Below are positions 1-6,226 of a DNA stretch of 7,860 nt, piece after piece. The stretch's first letter is position 1. Each line of letters opens with the position of its first letter. Origin of the DNA: Dethiobacter sp. (GTDB lineage: Bacteria; Bacillota_D; Dethiobacteria; Dethiobacterales; Dethiobacteraceae); assembly GCA_018333395.1 (NCBI GenBank), contig JAGXSQ010000054.1:1-7860 (forward strand), given 5' to 3'. Under the pieces are notes generated by a model that saw only the letters and a program-made list of their open reading frames with translations, did not search any database and had not been told where the DNA came from. Made by a program: the position numbers and the translations under genes.

Positions 1-97
1 CCCCTACTACCAGAATGAAGGTTTCAGAAACAGGATAAAGTCATATCAGGCATTTCAAGATATTTAATCACTAAATTAACAGAATCTATCTTCGCCT

Positions 98-126
98 TTG
101 AGTAAGAGCATGTTTTTAACTATATG
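98..126 (+). promoter_or_regulatory. Possible sigma-A promoter for the ExoD-family gene
   Basis: TTGAGT (98-103) and TATATG (121-126) are separated by exactly 17 bases, each matching the -35/-10 consensus at four of six positions. Transcription would begin near 133, leaving a leader of about 45 bases before the start codon at 179. The match is modest and rests only on spacing and similarity. I see no gene in the first 97 bases. Confidence 0.3.
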
Positions 127-178
127 CGCAGGAATCTCGCCGGCAAAGTAGAATCTGACCCTAGGGAAGGTGATTTTT

Positions 179-787
179 TTGTCCGTACACCACGACGAAC
201 CTTTGTCAAGCGTCCTGCAGTCGGTGCTTGATGTCCGCAAAAGCGGCCACATTTCAGTAGGCGAATTGATGAGCCGCGTAGCAGAGCGCGGTTTTGGCTT
301 GTTGCTCGTTGTGCTGGCCCTGCCAACACTCTTCCCCATTCTTCCCCCCGGTTCAGCGGCGACCGTCGGCTTTCTCTATATCCTCATTGGCTTTCAGATG
401 CTTGTAGGCCGTCCGTATCCCTGGCTGCCGCAGCGAGTCAAAAACTACAAACTTTCCGAGAAAACAGCGCTCAAGTTGCGGGAGCGGGGAGTAGCTTTTT
501 TTAAAAAGCTGGAGCGCTTCTCCCGCTCTCGCTGGTTTTTCGTGGAAGGAAAAATCATGTTGCGCGTGGTCGCCATAACCATCATTATCATGGGGTTTAT
601 TCTCTTCACCCCCCTGCCCTTCATGAATACACTACCTGCCTTCGCCGTCATGCTGCTGGGCACCGGCTTGCTGAACAGGGACGGTATCTTTCTGTTGGCC
701 GGGCTGCTGCTCAGTTTTGGTCTGCTCGGGTTCATTTACTTCGGCCTTGGCGCTCTTTTAAGCTCGCTCCACATTTTTGGGAGCTGA
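179..787 (+). CDS. ExoD-family integral membrane protein
   Basis: This 202-residue polytopic membrane protein resembles the ExoD family, first linked to exopolysaccharide production and alkali tolerance in rhizobia; its biochemical activity is not established. After a soluble N-terminus (about 1-35), hydrophobic segments lie near 38-56, 60-77, 129-146, 151-167 and 169-192. Family-like features are the proline-rich stretch PTLFPILPPGS (49-59), the Q..VGRPYPWLP motif (73-84) and a basic cytoplasmic loop (about 85-125). The length is normal for the family. I chose TTG at 179 because GGGAAGGTGA (164-173) lies 5-6 bases before it; a GTG at 170 is in frame but overlaps this ribosome site. It is the only plus-strand gene here and appears to be monocistronic. 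The family call is fairly sure; a role in envelope polysaccharide is inferred. Confidence 0.85.
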   Translation: MSVHHDEPLSSVLQSVLDVRKSGHISVGELMSRVAERGFGLLLVVLALPTLFPILPPGSAATVGFLYILIGFQMLVGRPYPWLPQRVKNYKLSEKTALKLRERGVAFFKKLERFSRSRWFFVEGKIMLRVVAITIIIMGFILFTPLPFMNTLPAFAVMLLGTGLLNRDGIFLLAGLLLSFGLLGFIYFGLGALLSSLHIFGS

Positions 788-849
788 AAACCAGCTCAGG
801 TAACGCCACCCTCGCTGTCGGTGTTCCTAGCCAAAAGCACCCCCAATAA

Positions 850-880
850 GCTAGGGGGCGGCTATAAGCCGCCCCCTAGC
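850..880 (-). terminator. Rho-independent terminator between convergent genes
   Basis: A perfect 13-bp stem (850-862 with 868-880, GCTAGGGGGCGGC and its complement) closes a 5-base loop. On the minus strand the stem is followed by TTATT, a short U-rich tract, so it fits best as the terminator of the lipoprotein/helical-protein operon ending at 912. On the plus strand the tail (CTCGTAGATC) is not U-rich, but the strong stem could still stop or stabilise the ExoD-family transcript. Confidence 0.7.
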
Positions 881-911
881 CTCGTAGATCCGCTTTTCTA
901 GGGTTACCTTA

Positions 912-1532
912 CTATGGCTTTGGCGCTTGCAAGAACACTCGCAGTGCAGCAATGTCCTCAACCATCTCTCTTAGCATAGCAATCCTCGCCCCCTGCACCG
1001 CCAAGATCTGGTCTACATTGCCACGCACACCCGGGTTGTTTTTCTGCCGCCTGTTCCCCCGCAATTTATCCCGCTGTTCATTAATATCCCCGATGGTTTC
1101 CGCAAACCTCTGCCTGTTTTCCCTGATCAGCAGCAAACGCTCTTTAACGGCAGCTTCCATTACTTTTGTAAACAAATCTGGATTCTTCCGCAGTTCCCTG
1201 ATTAATTCCCGGACAACAGCCATCTCTTCTTTCACAGTCCGGTTTAATTCTTTGATGGTCTGGCGGTTTTCCCTGACTTGCGCGGCCCTCTGCCTGGCAA
1301 TGACCCGCTGGCTGTAAACTCTTTCCGTAACCTTCTCCCGGCTATATATTTGACCATATACTTTTTCCCTCACACTGCTTTTTTGCCTATAGACCTCTCC
1401 ATATACCCGTTCTCTGACCTGTTCGCGTATCTTTCGTCCCTGGCCCCGGGCCTCCGCCTGCTCCGCGAAAGCTCCCGTGCCGGCGAGCAACAATACAACT
1501 ACCATGCTGACATGCAGTACCTTTTTTAACAT
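912..1532 (-). CDS. Secreted, highly charged helical protein with RVY repeats (unrecognised)
   Basis: This 206-residue protein has a signal peptide (lysines at 3-4, hydrophobic core about 8-20, likely cleavage after AFA at 21-23), so it should be exported. The mature part is rich in Arg, Lys, Glu and Gln with almost no internal hydrophobic stretch, predicting long amphipathic helices or coiled coils. Residues 39-77 hold three imperfect repeats: VRERVYGEVY (39-48), VREKVYGQIY (54-63) and VTERVYSQRV (68-77). The motif RENRQ also occurs twice, near 87 and 137. ATG at 1532 is chosen because AAGGAGG (1543-1549) lies 10 bases upstream; a longer in-frame start at 1556 would cover that site. The gene begins 20 bases after the lipoprotein stop, so the two are probably cotranscribed and coupled. 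I recognise no named family. A CpxP/Spy-like helical envelope chaperone or a wall- or polyanion-binding protein are possibilities, not conclusions. Confidence 0.8.
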   Translation of the reverse strand: MLKKVLHVSMVVVLLLAGTGAFAEQAEARGQGRKIREQVRERVYGEVYRQKSSVREKVYGQIYSREKVTERVYSQRVIARQRAAQVRENRQTIKELNRTVKEEMAVVRELIRELRKNPDLFTKVMEAAVKERLLLIRENRQRFAETIGDINEQRDKLRGNRRQKNNPGVRGNVDQILAVQGARIAMLREMVEDIAALRVFLQAPKP

Positions 1533-1552
1533 AGTCGCAGCGCCTCCTTCAA

Positions 1553-1927
1553 TCAAAAATTTAGCTCCTCATCCTGGATATCATCCATTGCTCCCAACAC
1601 GCTAAGCAGTGTCTCCAGTTCTTTATCCAAAGCACCCAGCAGCTGCCCGGAATCAGCAAAGACGGGATTCTCCGAAATAATTACCAGCTGCTTATCTGGC
1701 CTGTCCTGTAGTTCTTGGGCTGGGACAGTGTCTTGCTGCTCTGGTGCAGAAGCCTGCTCCGTAGCTGCTTCTTTTTCCTCTGCCCCTGGCTTCCCCTCTA
1801 CCGCTCTCCCGGCCTCTTCCCTGCCAGTCATTGTGCCAGGCTGCCCAGACGGCCCCGGCATACAACCAGCGACTAGCGTTGCCGCCAGCAAAAGCGCCAC
1901 CATGAGCAGTTTCTTAGGGTTTCCCAA
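1553..1927 (-). CDS. Small lipoprotein of unknown function
   Basis: The 124-residue product starts with a classic lipoprotein signal: KK at 5-6, a hydrophobic core (7-20) and the lipobox LVAGC with Cys22 as the lipidated residue. After the cysteine comes a low-complexity linker rich in Gly, Pro, Glu, Gln and Ala (about 23-75), then a compact acidic C-terminus (about 76-124) with a short predicted helix (GALDKELETLLSVLGAMD). The start is the TTG at 1927 because AGGGGGTGAT lies 7 bases upstream; the ATG at 1936 sits inside that site and is too close. It is followed by the secreted helical protein and preceded by a row of response-regulator-like boxes. This suggests it is a target of the neighbouring two-component system and acts at the outer face of the membrane. 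No homologous family is recognised; the lipoprotein call is firm, the function open. Confidence 0.8.
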   Translation of the reverse strand: MGNPKKLLMVALLLAATLVAGCMPGPSGQPGTMTGREEAGRAVEGKPGAEEKEAATEQASAPEQQDTVPAQELQDRPDKQLVIISENPVFADSGQLLGALDKELETLLSVLGAMDDIQDEELNF

Positions 1928-1972
1928 TCTTACCATCACCCCCTGGAAAAGTTTCCTCCCCCACTTGATATC

Positions 1973-1978
1973 ATTGTA
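1973..1978 (-). promoter_or_regulatory. Likely -10 element of the lipoprotein operon
   Basis: On the minus strand TACAAT (1978 down to 1973) matches TATAAT at five of six positions. A start near 1966 would give a leader of about 39 bases before the TTG codon at 1927. No good -35 hexamer is present; the phased boxes occupy that place, as in activator-dependent promoters. Confidence 0.4.
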
Positions 1979-1987
1979 ACCATGGCA

Positions 1988-2027
1988 TGTAACCGAAAGA
2001 TAACCCTCTTGTAAACAGTATGTAAAC
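1988..2027 (-). promoter_or_regulatory. Four 11-bp-phased direct repeats: OmpR/PhoB-family operator
   Basis: On the minus strand four hexamers start at 2026, 2015, 2004 and 1993: TTTACA, TTTACA, GTTATC and GTTACA. Each is separated by 5 bases, an exact 11-bp period. A fifth GTTACA lies out of phase over the -10 element. Bacillus PhoP boxes (TT-H-ACA with about 5-base spacers) and the WalR consensus (TGTWAH-N5-TGTWAH, seen here on the plus strand) have this form. If transcription starts near 1966 the array covers about -23 to -61, typical of direct activation. The regulator encoded at 3428-4114 is the obvious candidate; that link is inferred. Confidence 0.65.
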
Positions 2028-2030
2028 AAA

Positions 2031-3431
2031 TTATTTCCTGGGCAAAGTTACCCGCGCCACAGTACCCTTTTCGCCTGTTTCCAAAGCGATTTGCCCGCCA
2101 TGCAGCTCGACGATACTTTTGGCAATGGCCAAGCCCAGCCCTGTACCACCGGCAGACGCGTCCCGGGACTTTTCTACCCGGTAAAATTTCTCAAAAACAA
2201 GCGGCAGCTCCTGGGAAGGGATACCGGGGCCCGTGTCCCACACCTCAAAGGTGACCGTACGCTCCCCGCCCGCCACGTTAATCCCTACTCTGCCTCCGGA
2301 CGGAGTAAATTTTACCGCATTAGACAGCAAGTTGTTGATAACCTGCCTAAGCCTGTCGCTGTCAGCAAAGACCAGCAAAGCCTGCTCACAGCCATCTACC
2401 TCTAGACCCAGATTCTTGTCACGGGCTTGGCCCGAAAAAAGTTCGGCTACTTCCCTGACTTCGCCACATAAATCAAATTTACCCTTTTGCAGGATAATGC
2501 TGCCGGACTCCAGACCCGCCATTTCCAGCAAATCGTTGGTCATGGCGGTAAGGCGACTGGTCTCCTGCAAAACGAGCGACAGGTACCTCGGACGTTCCCG
2601 GGGAGGGATCACGTCATCCAAAATGCCCTGCACAAACCCCCTGATGGCGGCCAGCGGGGACCGTAGCTCATGGGAGACGCCGGCAAGCAGCTCCCGGCGC
2701 ATCTTTTCCGTCTTTTGCAGTTTGTTTTTCATCTGGTTAAAGGAGCGGACGAGCCGACCCACCTCATCTTCCCCATATTCTTCCAGGTCAGCCACGTCCT
2801 GGCCGCAGGCTAGGGCTTCCGCAGCCCTGCTCACCCGGACAATGGGCCTAGCTAGGCGGTAAGAGACAAAATAGACAACGACAAAAACCAGAAGCAACAG
2901 CAGCGACCCGCTCAGCCAGACCACCCTCCGGGCTTGCGCCAAAACTCCCTCTAACTCGTTCAGCGGTGAAAATATAATAATCGCCCCCGTGACACGACCA
3001 CCGGTCAGAGAAGGCACACCTACCGCCACCACATAGGTGTCTAGTTCTGCTGCAAACTGCCGCCTTACGACCACAGTTTCCCCTTGCCGAATTCTGACCA
3101 GCAGCTCGGCCAGCCATTCATCGGGCATTTCTTCCGGCCAGGTGCCACGTTCCGGAAGCCCTTCTTCCGGCACATCTAGCAATACGACCCTGGCATTGGC
3201 TGTTTCGCCGGCGACATTGGTGGCCAGCACTAATTCCTGCTCCGTTAAGACGCCACGGCGCCATCTGACAAGCAGGGTGTTCAGATAATAACCTGTTTCC
3301 AGCAGCGATCCCTGCTTCTCCCGAAAAAGATGCTCTTTCAGAAACACGGAGAGCAAGACGGAAAGCAATGCAATGGCAAAGGCAATAATAAGCACATAAG
3401 TCAGCAGCAGCCGACCCAAAATACTCTTCAC
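2031..3431 (-). CDS. Membrane sensor histidine kinase of a two-component system
   Basis: This 466-residue sensor kinase autophosphorylates on a histidine and passes the phosphate to the partner regulator encoded just upstream. Order of parts: transmembrane helix 1 (about 8-31), extracytoplasmic sensor region (about 32-168), transmembrane helix 2 (about 170-190), HAMP linker (about 191-243), HisKA domain with the phospho-acceptor His254 in SHELRSPLA, then the ATPase domain. The latter shows the N box (NNLLSNAVKF, 366-375), G1 (DTGPGIP, 399-405), F box (FEKFYRVEKSR, 413-423) and G2 (GGTGLGLAIA, 428-437). All key residues are intact and the length is typical. The start is GTG at 3431, sharing bases with the TGA of the regulator (GTGA) and preceded by GAGGTGA, so the two are translationally coupled. 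The sensor region is not recognised, so the signal is unknown. A PhoR/WalK/CpxA-like envelope role is inferred from its neighbours. Confidence 0.97.
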   Translation of the reverse strand: MKSILGRLLLTYVLIIAFAIALLSVLLSVFLKEHLFREKQGSLLETGYYLNTLLVRWRRGVLTEQELVLATNVAGETANARVVLLDVPEEGLPERGTWPEEMPDEWLAELLVRIRQGETVVVRRQFAAELDTYVVAVGVPSLTGGRVTGAIIIFSPLNELEGVLAQARRVVWLSGSLLLLLVFVVVYFVSYRLARPIVRVSRAAEALACGQDVADLEEYGEDEVGRLVRSFNQMKNKLQKTEKMRRELLAGVSHELRSPLAAIRGFVQGILDDVIPPRERPRYLSLVLQETSRLTAMTNDLLEMAGLESGSIILQKGKFDLCGEVREVAELFSGQARDKNLGLEVDGCEQALLVFADSDRLRQVINNLLSNAVKFTPSGGRVGINVAGGERTVTFEVWDTGPGIPSQELPLVFEKFYRVEKSRDASAGGTGLGLAIAKSIVELHGGQIALETGEKGTVARVTLPRK

Positions 3432-4114
3432 AGGCTCACCTCGAATTTATAGCCCACCCCGCGGATAGTTCTAAATCTGTAGCCGCAGCCTTCCTGCTCC
3501 AGCTTTTCACGCAACCGCTGAATATGGACATCAACCGTCCGTGTTTCACCGGCGTAGTCGTACCCCCAGACCTTTGCCAGCAGTTGCTCCCGGTCAAAAA
3601 CTTTATTTTTATGCTGCCAGAAGAAAAATAAAAGCTGCAGCTCCCTGGGCTTTAGCTCCACCGCCGTCCCTTGGAGATGCACCTCATAAGTATCCATGTT
3701 AACTTCCAGCGCGCCTATTTTATCGGCGGCCACCGCCTGCTCTTGATGCTCCGCCGCTCTCCTCAGTAACGCTCTAACCCTGGCCACTACCTCCAGCGGA
3801 TCAAAAGGTTTTACGACATAATCATCAGCACCAAGCCGGAAGCCGGTCAGCTTGTCTTCCACCGCATCTCTGGCTGTCAGCATCAGGACAGGCACGCTAC
3901 TTTCCTGGCGCAAAGCCTGACAAACTTCAAACCCGCTTTTCCCCGGCAGCATCAGATCCAAAATAACTACGTCCGGTTTTTCCCGCGCGAAAACGTCTAG
4001 GGCACCGATACCGTCGCCGGCCCAAGAAACATCAAAACCCTCAAAAGTCAGGTACAGTTTCAGTACCTCTCTGATATTAACGTCATCATCAACAACAAGA
4101 ACTCTCTTTCCCAT
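3428..4114 (-). CDS. OmpR/PhoB-family response regulator
   Basis: This 228-residue DNA-binding response regulator has an N-terminal receiver domain (about 3-115). It has the acidic pair in VVDDD (about 8-12), phospho-acceptor Asp53 in VILDLMLPGKSG, the switch Thr80 (MLTARD) and Lys102 (VVKPFD). The C-terminal winged-helix domain (about 134-226) shows LKPRELQLLFFF, the recognition-helix region TRTVDVHIQRLREKL and the wing IRGVGYKFE. Everything needed for phosphotransfer and DNA binding is present. I chose ATG at 4114 because CGGAGG lies 6 bases before it; the adjacent ATG at 4117 leaves only 3 bases. The gene is the first of an operon with the histidine kinase (4-base overlap). Regulators of this class bind direct repeats with an 11-bp period, exactly what lies downstream of the kinase gene at 1988-2027, so it probably controls the lipoprotein operon. 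Confidence 0.97.
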   Translation of the reverse strand: MGKRVLVVDDDVNIREVLKLYLTFEGFDVSWAGDGIGALDVFAREKPDVVILDLMLPGKSGFEVCQALRQESSVPVLMLTARDAVEDKLTGFRLGADDYVVKPFDPLEVVARVRALLRRAAEHQEQAVAADKIGALEVNMDTYEVHLQGTAVELKPRELQLLFFFWQHKNKVFDREQLLAKVWGYDYAGETRTVDVHIQRLREKLEQEGCGYRFRTIRGVGYKFEVSL

Positions 4115-4202
4115 CATGTGCCTCCGAGTTTATCCAGTCCCTGCTCCGCTCCGGCAAGCTGCAACCCCCATATTTCAAGTAAATTGCCGTAACATCGTAA
4201 TC

Positions 4203-4231
4203 ATCATATCACAGGAGGCCGGTTCCCGCAA
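4203..4231 (-). promoter_or_regulatory. Possible sigma-A promoter of the two-component operon
   Basis: On the minus strand TTGCGG (4231-4226) and TATGAT (4208-4203) are separated by exactly 17 bases. The -10 matches at five of six positions, the -35 only at TTG. The start would be near 4196, with a leader of about 80 bases. Three GTAA-type elements (plus strand 4179, 4189, 4197) overlap the start region and could be sites for autoregulation, but their spacing is irregular. Confidence 0.35.
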
Positions 4232-4337
4232 GAAATTGCCCAGCCCCCCGGAAGAGGCCCTGACCTTTGACAGTCACTTCGAGTCCTTCGGCTTAAGGCA
4301 AGCCCGGGATGAATAATCCAGTATGGTGTCCCTTAAA

Positions 4338-4892
4338 TTACTCCGCCAGGTTAAGCGGCTGCAGGCGGCTTTTCAGCAGCAGCTTCTTGCCGCCCAAGAC
4401 GGCTGCCAGGCGCTGCAGGAGGACCTGCCCCTGCTGCGGCGTGGTGGCCGGCAGCAACACGATAAACTGGTGACCGCCAAGACTGCAGAACACATCACTG
4501 TAGCGCAGGGTTCCCTGCAGCACCTCCTGCAGGGCTGCGGCCTGTTGTGTTTTGGCGTCAACCATCCCGTCCGTCCCGGACGCCGTAACGGAAAGCATCA
4601 GCAGCAGCCCATTCTGACCGCTTCTTTGCGCCCGGCGTGTTTCCAGCTGGGAAAGAAAGCGAAAAAATTCCGGCTCACACAGGAACGCGCCGCCAGCCTG
4701 CTGGCGGCTGTCCATCGCCTCCCTGAAAGAGGTAAAGTCCAGGATGTTGCCGCCCTCGTCATCGCGCTCCTGGATTTGCCGTAACAGGCGTTTCATAGCC
4801 GGGGAAGGCTTGATGCCCATTTCCCTGTAAAATACTGCTGTGACATTCTCGTAATGCCCCTTGGCCTGCGTGACTTTGCCTTCGGCAAGCAA
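4338..4892 (-). CDS. 3' part of a frameshifted SARP/BTAD regulator (end of BTAD and degenerate GGDEF-like domain)
   Basis: This frame encodes the missing C-terminal half of the gene at 4937-5545. Its coding sense extends upstream of the nominal TTG at 4892 to the junction near 4940, adding LIDYFEEEIHIYLLEA, a typical BTAD helix-turn-helix repeat. Residues 1-40 (EGKVTQAKGHYENVTAVF, then REMGIKPSPAMKRLL) complete the BTAD domain. From about 70 to 165 comes a region resembling a degenerate GGDEF fold, with YSDVFCSLGGHQFIVLLP (131-148) where active cyclases have RxGGDEF; the catalytic acidic residues are missing. That arrangement occurs in some clostridial BTAD regulators. No good ribosome site precedes the TTG, so independent translation is unlikely. 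The identity is firm from the continuity of domains; whether any full-length product is made is unknown. Confidence 0.75.
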   Translation of the reverse strand: MLAEGKVTQAKGHYENVTAVFYREMGIKPSPAMKRLLRQIQERDDEGGNILDFTSFREAMDSRQQAGGAFLCEPEFFRFLSQLETRRAQRSGQNGLLLMLSVTASGTDGMVDAKTQQAAALQEVLQGTLRYSDVFCSLGGHQFIVLLPATTPQQGQVLLQRLAAVLGGKKLLLKSRLQPLNLAE

Positions 4893-4936
4893 CGCTTCCA
4901 GCAGGTAAATATGTATCTCTTCCTCAAAGTAGTCTA

Positions 4937-5545
4937 TCAGCGCGCCTTGGCCGCTTCCTCAACAATTTCACCATAAGACTGTGTTTGCCTGAGGAGTTCG
5001 GTCAACTCCAGCACGCTTTGCAGGTACAAGCGGTGATAATGGTTCCGCAGGGGAATCAGCCAGTCACTGTAGGCGCATTCCGGCAACAAGTCTCCTTTGT
5101 AAAGGGCGAGTCCCTGCCTGTACAAGTCCTCCGCCATCCGCGCCTGTCCCTGCTTGGCGGCTTGGCGGGCCTCGCGGCAACACCCTTCGAAGACAGCTAT
5201 GTCCAGCCACAAATCCTGGTGGCGGTTTAAAGTATAGCCGCCCTGGACAAATTTTATCAGGTCCACCCCGTTGCCCAGCAGACCGCGCAAGCGGTGGATA
5301 AGTGTCCGGACAGCGCTCTTGGCATCTGCATAATTCTGGTCCGGCCATAACTGTTCCGCAATAACTTCCGGAAGCAGCACCCGGTCGTTATGGACCAGTA
5401 AATATTTAAACAGTTCCCAGACCTTCCGCGAGCGCCCGCCGGATTCGGAAAGATGTGTTTCCCCGTTTTCTACCACGAACTGGCCCAGTGTAAAAACTTT
5501 CAGTTGTTTGCCTGCCTTCGGGGTAGTCGCTAATGTGGCCTCCAC
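4937..5545 (-). CDS. 5' part of a frameshifted SARP/BTAD transcriptional regulator (DNA-binding and start of BTAD)
   Basis: As read, this 202-residue product has an OmpR-like winged-helix domain (about 15-107: VFTLGQFVVENG, RKVWELFKYLL, SAVRTLIHRLRGLLG, FVQGGYTLN). The first part of a bacterial transcriptional activation (BTAD) domain follows (about 114-202, including LDIAVFEGCCREA and LYKGDLLPECAYSDWL). It stops inside BTAD at TGA (4939-4937), just after GCGCGC. Removing two bases there gives a continuous protein of about 401 residues with the frame at 4338-4892. GTG at 5545 is preferred because AAGGGGG lies 6 bases upstream; a GTG at 5602 is in frame but has no ribosome site. The gene follows the two-helix membrane protein gene by 70 bases and may share its transcript. 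SARP-type proteins usually activate nearby genes; the target here is unknown, and loss of the C-terminal half of BTAD makes function doubtful. Confidence 0.85.
   Translation of the reverse strand: MEATLATTPKAGKQLKVFTLGQFVVENGETHLSESGGRSRKVWELFKYLLVHNDRVLLPEVIAEQLWPDQNYADAKSAVRTLIHRLRGLLGNGVDLIKFVQGGYTLNRHQDLWLDIAVFEGCCREARQAAKQGQARMAEDLYRQGLALYKGDLLPECAYSDWLIPLRNHYHRLYLQSVLELTELLRQTQSYGEIVEEAAKAR
4940..4945 (-). other. Frameshift junction in the SARP/BTAD gene at GCGCGC
   Basis: The minus strand reads AAG GCG CGC TGA. Without one GC unit it would read AAG GCG CTG ATA GAC TAC, restoring the BTAD sequence EEAAKALIDYFEEEIH. This points to a 2-base gain in a GC dinucleotide run, by slippage, phase variation or a sequence error. 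No X XXY YYZ slippery heptamer is present, so programmed frameshifting is not suggested. Confidence 0.8.
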
Positions 5546-5562
5546 TATGCTCCCCCTTCTCG

Positions 5563-5618
5563 TAAAATTACGTACCGGTTGCCGAATACAAGCCTGTTTC
5601 ACCGGTCAGAGAATTTTA
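5563..5618. repeat. Two-part dyad between the two-helix protein and the SARP gene
   Basis: Outer arms TAAAATT (5563-5569) and AATTTTA (5612-5618) enclose inner arms ACCGGT (5574-5579) and ACCGGT (5601-5606, self-complementary), with a 21-base centre. The arms lie almost symmetrically just upstream of the SARP start at 5545. It could be an operator or an RNA stem in the intergenic leader; there is no U tract, so it is not a classical terminator. Confidence 0.4.
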
Positions 5619-6137
5619 ATTGGCATGCACCACCGTAATCCCGGTTTCATCATGAAATTTCCTGGCCATCTCTGCCTCCTCCTCCTCACCAAAGGCGGGG
5701 CAGAGAAGCCTCGCTTGCTGTTCCTTTTCGGCTGTCCCATAGGTAAGGCCGATGTAAGCCCGCCCAAGCTCAACCGCTTTCAGCCGGATTTTGCCGCGGT
5801 TGAACCTGATAACCCTGCCATCCAGCAGAATGCCGAAACAGGACACAAAGATCTCAAAGGACTCGCCCGTCAGCTTCCCCGCCTTTTTTGCCGGCGCCTG
5901 GTCAAAAATCACCGCCGGCTGGATATAGAGAATCTGATTTTCCACAATCAGACGGGCATCAGCAATTGTTTTTAAGGCCCTCTCATAAAATACGGCAAAG
6001 ACCAGAGCTGCAGACAAAAATACCGGCAAGAAGACCTTCAGTACCGGTATGCGCAACAAGAACAGCATAACCGATAAAGCAGTCGCCAGTATAGCCGCCG
6101 TCAGGAAAAAATTGGCGCGCTGTGTCAACTTCATCAT
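5616..6137 (-). CDS. Small membrane protein with two N-terminal helices and a soluble C-terminal domain (unrecognised)
   Basis: The 173-residue product has two hydrophobic helices (about 9-28 and 33-51) forming a hairpin, then a soluble domain (about 52-173) expected in the cytoplasm. The segment GRVIRFNRGKIRLKAVELGR (107-126) and the C-terminal helix EEEEAEMARKFHDETGITVV recall the beta-rich plus helix layout of bacterial PH-like domains, a weak structural impression only. ATG at 6137 is chosen because GGGAGA lies 7 bases before it; a second ATG follows at once. A possible -10 (TAGAAT, minus strand 6179-6174) lies upstream, with a poor -35 (TTGCCG, 15-base spacing). It is separated from the MFS-LuxR gene by a strong terminator and from the SARP gene by 70 bases, so it may be cotranscribed with the SARP gene. 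I do not recognise the family. Confidence 0.75.
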   Translation of the reverse strand: MMKLTQRANFFLTAAILATALSVMLFLLRIPVLKVFLPVFLSAALVFAVFYERALKTIADARLIVENQILYIQPAVIFDQAPAKKAGKLTGESFEIFVSCFGILLDGRVIRFNRGKIRLKAVELGRAYIGLTYGTAEKEQQARLLCPAFGEEEEAEMARKFHDETGITVVHAN

Positions 6138-6226
6138 GCTGCTATCTCCCGTCTGCGTGATACCTGCAAAGCAATTCTAACACTTTTTGCAGAGCGGCAA
6201 ATCACCTTCCCGGGCGATTTTTCGCA

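Noticed and set aside
21..31. Palindrome GTTTCAGAAAC near the left edge
   Set aside because: Too short to separate from chance and not tied to a promoter or gene in the window.
76..339. Minus-strand frame opposite the ExoD-family N-terminus
   Set aside because: No domain, no ribosome site, and overlaps a recognised gene on the other strand.
952..1317. Plus-strand frame opposite the secreted helical protein
   Set aside because: The minus-strand frame has a signal peptide, internal repeats and a strong ribosome site; the plus frame has none of these.
1928..2029. N-terminal extension of the lipoprotein from 2029
   Set aside because: It would translate the operator array and promoter and bury the lipoprotein signal; the TTG at 1927 has a near-perfect ribosome site.
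2233..2862. Open plus-strand frame of 209 codons opposite the histidine kinase
   Set aside because: It is serine-rich, without domains, and fully antisense to the conserved kinase core.
4323..4784. Open plus-strand frame of 153 codons opposite the SARP 3' half
   Set aside because: It is antisense to clear BTAD and GGDEF-like coding sequence, has no family resemblance, and reflects GC-rich codon positions on the other strand.
4938..4948. Programmed -1 frameshifting in the SARP gene
   Set aside because: The site has no slippery X XXY YYZ heptamer, and the GC-repeat gain explains the shift more simply.
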